A stretch of DNA of 64,000 bases from Marinomonas pollencensis. GTDB lineage: Bacteria > Pseudomonadota > Gammaproteobacteria > Pseudomonadales > Marinomonadaceae. The stretch is from positions 186,001 through 250,000 of the forward strand of contig NZ_QUNG01000003.1 of assembly GCF_003387375.1 (NCBI RefSeq), read 5' to 3'. Positions 57,752-64,000 of this stretch are shown in pieces. The notes beneath the pieces are model-generated. The model did not search any database. It saw nothing but the letters and a program-made list of their open reading frames with translations, and was not told the origin of the DNA. The position numbers and the translations under genes were made by a program. Within the stretch, counting starts at the first letter, position 1. The number at the start of each line of letters is the position of its first letter.

Positions 57752-58303
57752 TCACTTCGCTTTCCAAAATAAATAATCACCAGAATAGTTCACTACAACA
57801 GTGTGGCCAATTTTATCAATGCTGCAGCCTTTCTCAGGTGCCGCACCGCCTTTCAGGTTGATACGCTGAACATAAGTAACCCCCTCTAACGCGCCAGAGC
57901 GAGCGGAAGCATTCGCTTTCACCAACTGCATAGGAATACTCCCTTTCGCTGATGGGGATACCGCCAACTGCTTACCGGTAATTGATGAGCCGTCTAAGGA
58001 CTCCCAAGTAGCAGGAGGCCCAAAATAGGACACTAAATGATTACCCTTATTATCGCTTAAGATGGCGCGTGGGCCAGCAAAAGACCACTTCGCTTGCTTG
58101 CTTTTTTTCGCATCGGCTTTACAGACCCAAGTGATATTACCTTGTGCTGAAGTGTACATAACGACCACATTGCCCTCAGGCACTTTTACTGCATCGGGTA
58201 ATTTGTCTTGAGAAAAACTGCCCGCATAGGATTGTGATGCGGCGGCCATTAATACAGACGCGGCGGTAATTTGTAGGCTTTTACGCATAGTGTTATTTTT
58301 CAT
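57752..58303 (-). CDS. Secreted DUF3455 protein
   Basis: 183 aa from the ATG at 58303, 8 bases after AGGGA (the ATG at 58309 is too close). Signal peptide ends at about SQSYAG. The DUF3455 domain is shown by ITWVCKADAKKS and SYFGPPATWESLDGS. The family is known from fungi and bacteria and co-occurs with ECF sigma factors; its function is unknown. It has its own terminator before the sigma gene. Confidence 0.88.
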   Translation of the reverse strand: MKNNTMRKSLQITAASVLMAAASQSYAGSFSQDKLPDAVKVPEGNVVVMYTSAQGNITWVCKADAKKSKQAKWSFAGPRAILSDNKGNHLVSYFGPPATWESLDGSSITGKQLAVSPSAKGSIPMQLVKANASARSGALEGVTYVQRINLKGGAAPEKGCSIDKIGHTVVVNYSGDYLFWKAK

Positions 58304-58445
58304 TTTCATCTTCCCTATTGCTGATAATTGTTAGTGTCAGAAACAGTCAATGTCCTACTGCTAATAGGTACTACAATCGAGAATGTTATTTGGATGCAGA
58401 AAAATAAAAATAATTTAAAAAAACCTGCTGAGCCCTACGATAAAC

Positions 58446-58505
58446 CCACGCAGAAGATCAGATCAAAGGAATTGAATACTACCTAGGGTTGAAGAAGAAC
58501 AACTA
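58446..58505 (+). pseudogene. modF 3' end fragment
   Basis: In the modF frame it reads HAEDQIKGIEYYLGLKKNN then TAG, identical to the modF C-terminus. Only the last ~20 codons are clear. Confidence 0.9.
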
Positions 58506-58540
58506 GAATTTTGGTTAGCTTACTGCCTTGAGCAGAAACT

Positions 58541-58601
58541 GTGTGACGCTTAATTTTCGCTTTTAGAAAAAGGCATACCTACCTAATATTAAGCGTCACA
58601 C
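58541..58601 (+). terminator. Hairpin in the right repeat copy
   Basis: The same 11-bp stem as after modF but with a different 39-nt loop. Confidence 0.75.
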
Positions 58602-58671
58602 TTGCTTACCTAATTAGTCACGCCTATAACTTCCAGAAATAGAAGAAATAAACTCTCTTTAACAGAAGGCT

Positions 58672-59355
58672 TTAACGAAACAAGCGTTTTCTAAAGCTTC
58701 TGAAGTTTTGTTTAGCATCATATAGCTTATAAAAAAACATCAACTCAAAGACAGAAGCGCCGCTCAGTTTAGAGTATTCTTTAACAAAGGCATTAAACTT
58801 AGCGTCATCAACAACGCTCCTAAACCTAAAGAACTCCTCCCCTCGCGCTTTCTTAAAAGACCATGAGTTGTATTTAATGATTTTCCCCATGCCGAAATCA
58901 AAAGGACAAAACTGCCCCTCTATTTCAACGAAATTTTCGCATCCCACATCAAGCACTAAAACATTAAGCTGGTGTAAGTAAAATAATGTCTGAGCCAGCT
59001 TAGAAACCTGTTCATCTCGGTATTCCTTACTTACTTTACCATTCAGAAAACTTTTTACATAAAATGCTTCCACTCTCTTTTTAGATTTTCTTATTTCTAA
59101 ATCTATATTATCTGGTAGAGGAAATTTATAGCTTTTTATTTTCTGTAGATAGTTAATAATGTTCGCTTCTACATTCCAAATATAATTCTTTTCTTTATCT
59201 TTATAATCAAACTCTTTATAGACATATTTGCGGTCCACCAAGGTAGTTCTCCGCCACGAATTCGTGTACTGGCGATCCGAATACACAAAAACATCCGATG
59301 AGTTATCGATAATCTTTCTAATTTTTTTGCTGGTCGCTTTTGTCACTAACGACAT
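58672..59355 (-). CDS. LPS core heptose kinase-like protein (WaaY/RfaY-like)
   Basis: 227 aa from the ATG at 59355, which has GGGAGG 7 bases upstream. It has a small kinase fold: a possible ATP-binding Lys in KYVYKEFDY, LDVGCENFV where WaaY has D-x4-N-F (catalytic Asp and Asn kept), and CPFDFGMGK as the DFG-like metal motif. WaaY phosphorylates a heptose of the LPS inner core. The gene is A/T rich and has no LPS neighbours, so the substrate is unsure; it could also be a distant protein or InaA-type kinase. Confidence 0.6.
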   Translation of the reverse strand: MSLVTKATSKKIRKIIDNSSDVFVYSDRQYTNSWRRTTLVDRKYVYKEFDYKDKEKNYIWNVEANIINYLQKIKSYKFPLPDNIDLEIRKSKKRVEAFYVKSFLNGKVSKEYRDEQVSKLAQTLFYLHQLNVLVLDVGCENFVEIEGQFCPFDFGMGKIIKYNSWSFKKARGEEFFRFRSVVDDAKFNAFVKEYSKLSGASVFELMFFYKLYDAKQNFRSFRKRLFR

Positions 59356-59361
59356 TGGCAT

Positions 59362-59664
59362 GCCTCCCTACGAACCCAGCCAAAGGGTTAAAAAACCAAC
59401 TAGATACATTTTATAAAAGTGAAAAATACATGAAAAATACATGAAAAATACATATTAATGCAATATTCCTCATTTGTCAGTCAAAACCGCCTGGCTTCAA
59501 GGGATTAGGAGACTGACCAACGCGGGGCAGCTAGATGACCCCCTTAAAAGCAGACCTAACGGACAGATTAAAAGTAAAATTCTCTTAGAAACAATAAGAT
59601 AGAAAGTCGTATTTTTTCGCTATAGAATGGCAGATGACTTGAATCAAAATGCTGAGGGATCACA
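59362..59664. other. Intergenic region with an 11-bp tandem repeat
   Basis: About 300 bp without a gene. The unit GAAAAATACAT occurs three times in tandem (59421-59453). The region should hold promoters of the kinase and aphA genes. Confidence 0.6.
59421..59453. repeat. Three tandem copies of an 11-bp unit
   Basis: GAAAAATACAT at 59421, 59432 and 59443, without mismatch. The period of about one helical turn suggests a protein-binding or bent-DNA site. Confidence 0.85.
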
Positions 59665-60375
59665 TTGAAATACACACTAAGCACTATCACTCTAGCGCTG
59701 GCTTGCATTGTCAGCCTCCCTGCAAATGCAGACCCAAAAACACCAGGCACTCATCCGGGTTACTCCACTATTGAAATGACAGCAGCAGGCGCCCCTAAAG
59801 ACGTCCGCATGATTTCTGTCGCGGACATTAAAAAAGAGCTAGAAGGAAAGGCACCTTTTGCTGTGGGCCTGGATATCGATGACACCAGCTTATTTAGCTC
59901 TCCCGTTTTTTACCGTGGCCAGCAGGTGTTTTCACCAGGTGGCTACTCTTATTTAACAAACCAAAAATTCTGGGATAAAGCGAACTGCGGATGGGATAAG
60001 TTCAGTATGCCTAAGCAGATTGCACAGAAGCTAATTAAAATGCACCAAGAACGTGGCGATGATATTTACTTCATTACGGGACGCACAGGTTCTGCTTGTC
60101 ACTTCACCACTGACTATTTGCAAAAAACCTTTCAGATCAAGAAAATGAACGATGTTATTTTTGCCGGCAGCAGCCGTACTGAATACACAAAGACTCAGTA
60201 CATAAAAGCGCATGACATCAAGATCTACTACGGCGATGCAGACGGCGATATTATTTCCGCTCGCGACGCCGGAGCAGAAGGTATTCGTGTGATGCGCGCA
60301 GCCAACTCGAGCTATAAGCCAATTCCTAAAAACGGCATTTATGGTGAAAGAGTGCTAAAAGATTCTCAATACTAG
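59665..60375 (+). CDS. aphA: Class B acid phosphatase AphA
   Basis: 236 aa from a TTG start with GAGGGAT six bases upstream. Signal peptide MKYTLSTITLALACIVSLPANA is followed by the HAD-type core: GLDIDDTSLFSSPVFYRGQ (the DxDxT motif at about 72), FITGRTGSACH and GDADGDI near the C-terminus. It is a periplasmic Mg2+-dependent phosphatase and phosphotransferase for nucleotides and organic phosphate esters. It has its own terminator. Confidence 0.95.
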   Translation: MKYTLSTITLALACIVSLPANADPKTPGTHPGYSTIEMTAAGAPKDVRMISVADIKKELEGKAPFAVGLDIDDTSLFSSPVFYRGQQVFSPGGYSYLTNQKFWDKANCGWDKFSMPKQIAQKLIKMHQERGDDIYFITGRTGSACHFTTDYLQKTFQIKKMNDVIFAGSSRTEYTKTQYIKAHDIKIYYGDADGDIISARDAGAEGIRVMRAANSSYKPIPKNGIYGERVLKDSQY

Positions 60376-60395
60376 TACTCACCACACCTTATAAA

Positions 60396-60434
60396 ACAAA
60401 GCCGCTGCTTATTATGGGCAGTGGCTTTGTTGTT
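60396..60434 (+). terminator. Terminator of aphA
   Basis: ACAAAGCC (60396-60403) with GGCTTTGT (60423-60430); CTGC/GCAG extends the stem. Confidence 0.85.
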
Positions 60435-60472
60435 ACAACCAACTCGCCATAAAGGGCGGCGTCCATTGTTAG

Positions 60473-61071
60473 CCACTCTCCGTCCATGACGCCATCGTAG
60501 AAACGCTAAACATTGCCACCATAGGCACCTTGCTCACCTTGATCATCGCCATTCCTCTGGCCCTTATGAACGCCAGTAACATTACCAGTTCGACCTGGAG
60601 TCACTGGATTGCACGTTTTTTCTTAGTGTCTTCGCGCTCCGTCAACTCTTTAGTATGGGCCTTATTGTTTGTTTCTATTTTCGGCCCTGGGGTGATTGCT
60701 GGCGTACTGGCGATCGCTTTCGCTCTGTCGGTTTTGTCGGCAAATTGCTCGCGGAGGCCTTGGAAGAAGTCGACATGGGGTCAGTGGAGGCGATTAGAGC
60801 AACAGGCGCGTCACCCATGTCTATCTTGATGAAAGGTTATTGGCCGCAAGTGCTGCCTGCCTTCTTTAGTATTATTTTATTCCGCTGGGACATTAATGTC
60901 CGCGAATCCGCAGTTCTAGGTTTGGTGGGTGCCGGTGGTATTGGCGTGGTACTGAATGATTCCATGAATCTATTTCAATGGGAGCGTGTTTCGGTCGCAC
61001 TTTTGGCTATTTTTGTAGTGGTGATTCTGGCGGAGATCCTCGTCGTCAATATTCGTAAGAAATTGATCTAG
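60473..61071 (+). pseudogene. phnE: Phosphonate ABC transporter permease phnE, truncated and frameshifted
   Basis: The 3' two-thirds of a PhnE-type permease. The first frame reads AIVETLNIATIGTLLTLIIA... up to about 60721 (GVLAIAF), then the frame shifts and goes on as RSVGFVGKLLAEALEEVD and the conserved EAIRATGASP (permease EAA loop), ending at 61071. A single deleted base near 60722 would explain the shift. The N-terminus and a start codon are missing (TAG at 60470). No phnC or phnD is seen. Loss of phosphonate uptake is inferred. Confidence 0.82.
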
Positions 61072-61091
61072 AAAGGTTTTAAAACAGCAAT

Positions 61092-61126
61092 AAGACCAAC
61101 ACGCCAGATTAGCGTTTGTTGGTCTT
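61092..61126. terminator. Bidirectional terminator after phnE remnant and lactate permease
   Basis: AAGACCAACA (61092-61101) with TGTTGGTCTT (61117-61126). It lies between converging units. Confidence 0.88.
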
Positions 61127-61133
61127 GTTATTG

Positions 61134-62729
61134 TTAACCATGACTGGCCAATACCACCCCCACCAGCGCAGCAACCAAAGCATAAGCCAACATTGGAATA
61201 ATGGTTTTTTTAATGATAAAACCTTCTTTGTTGTTGATGCCTAAAATAGTAGAAACCGCAATAATATTATTAATACACACCATGTTTCCCATCGCAGCGC
61301 CGGCGGATTGCAGGGCTAATATTAAGGTGGTCGATAAACCCACTTGCTCTGCGATGCTTTGCTGAATCCCACCAAAGGTGAGATTGGAAACAGTCGCAGA
61401 CCCTGAGAAGAAACTGCCTAACGCCCCCAGTAAAGCAGCGAACAACGACCAGCTGTTTCCGGTTACGTCTGCAAAGGCGTTAGCAATCAATAAGATAGGC
61501 GACTTTTCAGCGCCGAGCATCATCAAGTTCACCATCACCAAAGCCCCCGCTAAAGAGACGAATGGTAACTTTATGCGACGACCGGTCTCAAAAAAGGCTT
61601 CCGCAACTTGTCGACCGGTCATCTTCAGCAAGGGAATTGAGATCAATACCACCAGCATAAATGGAATCAAAGCAGGAACATAGAGGGTTTTATAGGACCA
61701 ACCCACCGAAGTAGATAAGATGTTGTCAAATGAGATAACCAATGACGGGCTGACTCCTAGGTGCCCACCAACAAAGTCCATGCTTAACCAAGCTTGTGTA
61801 TTGATCAGCAAGCCTTTGATGCCCAGCTGACTTATTCGCGTGACGATCAAGATCACCATCAGCAGTATCAATGGCAACACCGCAATGAGCACCTCTCGAA
61901 ATGGCGGACTATCCCCTTTCGGCACATCATGCTCAGCAGCATTCAAACCTATGTCAGCTTTTGCCAACACAACACTTAACACCAAGCCAATAGCCCCACC
62001 AAGCAACGAAGGAAATTCATAATTCCAGTTCGCCAAGGCGTAATAAGGCAGGGTGCAAGATAGGATACTCAACAAGATAAACACAAGATTGCGACGAATA
62101 AGGTGCCAGCTAACGACAAATTTCAGCGCCAACACAGGCACGATAAACGCGGCGAAAAGATTGATTAGAGCGGTCTGGCTCGACACACTCAAGAGCTGTT
62201 CAGACGTTAGGTTTAACCCTTCAAAACCAAACCAGATAGGGGTACCAACCGCACCAAATGACACCGGAACCGAATTCATAACCAAGGCAAAGATAGCCAC
62301 ATTTAATGGCGTAAATCCCAAGCCAATCAGCATTGGCGCAGCTATCGCAGCAGGAGTACCAAACCCTGACGCTCCCTCTAGCATAAACGCAAACGCCCAA
62401 CCGATAATCATCAACTGGGCAACCGCATTGGTACTAATCGAATCCAGCCAACGCCCAATCACTTTTTCCGCACCTGATATGGCCAGTACCCGATTTAACA
62501 AGATGGCCCCCGCGATAATAGAAATCGGTGTGAGCACAGACAAGACACCAGAAATCACATTGGCGGCCATTAAACGCCCGGCGGATTGAAAATAGAAAAG
62601 CTGAATCACAGCCACTAATAAGGCGGTTATAGGCAGAGCGATATGGGATGGCAGGGCATGCTTCTTGGTCATCATCCAAATCAGAAGCACAATAGGAAAT
62701 GCCGAAACAAGAGTACTCTCAACGTCCAT
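61134..62729 (-). CDS. lctP: L-lactate permease (LctP family)
   Basis: 531 aa with about 14 membrane helices. Family stretches are LEGASGFGTPAAIAAPMLIGLG (about 118), SVPVSFGAVGTPIW and the C-terminal QSAGAAMGNMVCINNIIAVS. It imports L- and D-lactate (and glycolate) with protons. No lactate dehydrogenase or regulator is next to it. The symbol could equally be lldP/glcA; substrate choice is not decided by sequence. Confidence 0.93.
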   Translation of the reverse strand: MDVESTLVSAFPIVLLIWMMTKKHALPSHIALPITALLVAVIQLFYFQSAGRLMAANVISGVLSVLTPISIIAGAILLNRVLAISGAEKVIGRWLDSISTNAVAQLMIIGWAFAFMLEGASGFGTPAAIAAPMLIGLGFTPLNVAIFALVMNSVPVSFGAVGTPIWFGFEGLNLTSEQLLSVSSQTALINLFAAFIVPVLALKFVVSWHLIRRNLVFILLSILSCTLPYYALANWNYEFPSLLGGAIGLVLSVVLAKADIGLNAAEHDVPKGDSPPFREVLIAVLPLILLMVILIVTRISQLGIKGLLINTQAWLSMDFVGGHLGVSPSLVISFDNILSTSVGWSYKTLYVPALIPFMLVVLISIPLLKMTGRQVAEAFFETGRRIKLPFVSLAGALVMVNLMMLGAEKSPILLIANAFADVTGNSWSLFAALLGALGSFFSGSATVSNLTFGGIQQSIAEQVGLSTTLILALQSAGAAMGNMVCINNIIAVSTILGINNKEGFIIKKTIIPMLAYALVAALVGVVLASHG

Positions 62730-63182
62730 ATTAGATACCTCATTGCATGTTTTCGGATGACACTCAAAAGCATTGCTTGTCTCGGCTATATAACAAAAAC
62801 GCCACTCGATGAGCCTGTGGCTTTGTACGCTATTTCAGCTTACTACATAGCAAGAAAGGCACCTATGACCTTGATCAGCTTTACGCAGGTTGTGGCATCG
62901 CTTGCCTTTCCCGCCTACTACCCTAGTAATGGCAACTTACAATCAAGCTTTGTGCCAATAAAGGCGAAAAACCTCTTACGCACAGACACAATGCAGCCAT
63001 GACCTTGCTCGATTTACCAGAACGGCACTCAAATCAGTACCACCTCAGCGTTGAATACCGCAGCTTAAGGCTGGACATCGCTGCAAATAGCAATCGGTGC
63101 CGGTGCTGGCATTAGTGAGCGCAACAAAGGAGAGAGGAAAATAACGGGAGACTAAGAAGAAGCTTGATAAGCTGATACAAAA
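62730..63182. other. 450-bp intergenic region without a clear gene
   Basis: No coding sequence that I can support. Short open frames do not resemble known proteins. A stretch near 63088-63120 encodes Ala/Gly-rich peptide in one frame and might be the trace of a membrane protein. Confidence 0.5.
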
Positions 63183-63210
63183 AAGGGGAGCGACATACGT
63201 CGCTCCCCTT
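63183..63210. terminator. Terminator of the last MFS gene
   Basis: AAGGGGAGCGAC (63183-63194) with GTCGCTCCCCTT (63199-63210), loop ATAC. Confidence 0.92.
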
Positions 63211-63230
63211 ATCTATTTACTATAAATGAG

Positions 63231-64000
63231 TTAAGCAGACACAGGCTTTCCTGCTGCTCGATTATCCAGATAACCACTAAAACGAGTCAATACAAAGGCA
63301 ACCAGAACAATAACACCCCCAACCCACGCGGTGTCGATTAGTTGGAACTGATCCACTATGTGGCCACCAATCAATGCGCCCAATGCAATCCCCACATTAA
63401 ATGCGGCAATATTCAAACCCGATGCAACGTCTACCGCATGAGGAGCTTCGCGCTCTGCAATCTGTACCACGTAAACTTGCAAACCAGGAACATTACCAAA
63501 AGCAAAAGCCCCCCAAATCAGAACCGTCACTAATGCCAACCATGGGTACGGGGCAGTAAAGTAGAACAAGAAGAGCACGGCCGCCAAAGCAACAAACAGG
63601 TAAGACAAAGCAGAAACCGCACCCATTCGATCTGCCATTTTGCCACCATAGATATTACCCACAGCAACTGACACACCATAGACCAGCATAATCAAGCCAA
63701 TCGCTGAAGACGGAAAGCCACTCACGGATTCAAGAATGGACGCTAAAAAAGTAAAGGCAACAAAGGTGCCGCCGTAACCGACCGCCGTCATTGCATAAAC
63801 TAGCAATAGGCGCGGTTTAGCCAATACAGACAACTGTTTAACCAAACTTGCACTGGAAGATTGCTGCAGATTATTTGGCACCAAAATAGCGCTGCCTAGC
63901 ATAGCAATTAGGCCCAAAGCCGATACGACTAAAAAGGTGGCTCGCCAACCGAAATGCTGGCCAATCCAAGTACCTAATGGCACACCTGTCACCAAGGCGA
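63231..64000 (-). CDS. MFS transporter, sugar-efflux type, partial (N-terminus beyond window)
   Basis: The visible 256 codons run from TGVPLGTWIGQHFGWRATF (the TM5 family motif) through seven more helices to the C-terminus. The first four to five helices and the start lie past base 64000; the ATG at 63995 is internal. It belongs to the AraJ/SotB-like group, like the gene at 42 kb, and probably exports sugars or drugs. Confidence 0.9.
   Translation of the reverse strand, partial: ALVTGVPLGTWIGQHFGWRATFLVVSALGLIAMLGSAILVPNNLQQSSSASLVKQLSVLAKPRLLLVYAMTAVGYGGTFVAFTFLASILESVSGFPSSAIGLIMLVYGVSVAVGNIYGGKMADRMGAVSALSYLFVALAAVLFLFYFTAPYPWLALVTVLIWGAFAFGNVPGLQVYVVQIAEREAPHAVDVASGLNIAAFNVGIALGALIGGHIVDQFQLIDTAWVGGVIVLVAFVLTRFSGYLDNRAAGKPVSA

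Larger units (their letters stand above)
49744..58445. mobile_element. 8.7-kb accessory segment between direct repeats of the modF end
   Basis: The segment is bounded by direct repeats of the modF 3' end and carries a KAP NTPase, a decayed toxin-antitoxin module, two lipoproteins, LuxR, ECF sigma, anti-sigma and DUF3455 genes. No integrase or transposase is seen. Insertion at a gene end that restores that end, or a duplication followed by loss, would both leave this pattern. The half with the sigma factor may be old host sequence. The name is an inference. Confidence 0.5.
58446..58603 (+). repeat. Direct repeat, right copy
   Basis: 58446-58556 matches 49633-49743, about 111 bp with two changes. 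The copy includes the modF end and GTGTGACGCTT (58541-58551), with AAGCGTCACAC at 58591-58601. The offset between copies is 8,813 bp. Confidence 0.95.
58310..58671. other. Intergenic region holding the right direct repeat
   Basis: Contains the modF fragment, the second hairpin and a short A/T-rich part (58380-58430). No intact gene. Confidence 0.6.

Noticed and set aside
49744-58445. Insertion sequence or phage as the cause of the direct repeats
   Set aside because: No transposase, integrase or terminal inverted repeats were found. Target duplications of IS elements are only 2-14 bp, far shorter than 111 bp.
62643-63002. 119-codon + strand open frame downstream of the lactate permease start
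   Set aside because: Its 5' part overlaps the permease on the other strand, composition is not protein-like, and no ribosome site or family motif is seen.
62730-63182. Relic of an MFS transporter
   Set aside because: Ala/Gly-rich peptides in one frame are too short and weak to support it.

Overview
The window looks like chromosome of a marine gammaproteobacterium of the Oceanospirillales type, most like Marinomonas. This is inferred from the mix of genes: EF-P with EpmA and EpmB, class II IlvC divergent from IlvY, HlyU, VF530, a PACE pump, PatZ-like acetyltransferase, an OmpC-type porin, and Fur and LexA boxes of gammaproteobacterial form. I saw no rRNA, tRNA or CRISPR. The species call is an inference.

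Layout. 0.2-5 kb: a FIST-GGDEF-EAL protein, epmA, and a Cache-GGDEF cyclase. 5-10 kb: a histone-deacetylase-like amidohydrolase, a PatZ-like protein acetyltransferase that lacks part of its ATP-grasp domain, and a porin. 10-13.5 kb: efp and epmB (divergent) and an RNase J that seems to start at ATT. 13.6-21.5 kb: small hypothetical genes, a NYN nuclease, two further diguanylate cyclases, VF530, HlyU, a hydrolase, an SDR and an NSS transporter. 21.7-26.4 kb: a LysR/PACE efflux pair, then the glutathione-dependent formaldehyde detoxification operon (adhC-fghA) with its own divergent LysR. 26.6-32 kb: the iron-starvation operon fagA-fumC under two Fur boxes, a GNAT gene with a third Fur box, slyD, a DUF1439 lipoprotein with a MscS channel, and LexA-controlled yebG. 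32-37 kb: metallopeptidase, K+/H+ antiporter, YrhK protein, orphan permease.

37.5-41.8 kb is a tightly coupled four-gene operon: a thermostable-hemolysin/GNAT-like protein, an adenylate-forming ligase fused to a haem-oxygenase-like diiron oxidase, an SDR and a secreted TPR protein. It reads like an undescribed acyl-lipid or metabolite pathway. 41.9-48 kb holds an MFS exporter, a SBF-like symporter, asparaginase and ilvY/ilvC.

48.2-58.6 kb: modF, then an 8.8-kb segment bounded by a direct repeat. The last ~110 bp of modF and its terminator hairpin are present again at 58.4 kb, with only two synonymous differences. The segment carries a KAP-family P-loop NTPase, a decayed Phd/RelE toxin-antitoxin remnant, two novel lipoproteins, a LuxR regulator, and an ECF sigma/anti-sigma/DUF3455 cluster. 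This is the best candidate for an inserted or duplicated accessory segment. Beyond it are an LPS-heptose-kinase-like gene, an AphA acid phosphatase, a broken phnE, a lactate permease and an MFS gene cut by the window edge.

Themes: four c-di-GMP enzymes within 21 kb; all three genes of the EF-P beta-lysylation pathway within 9.4 kb; iron-, SOS- and formaldehyde-responsive units with visible operators or divergent regulators.
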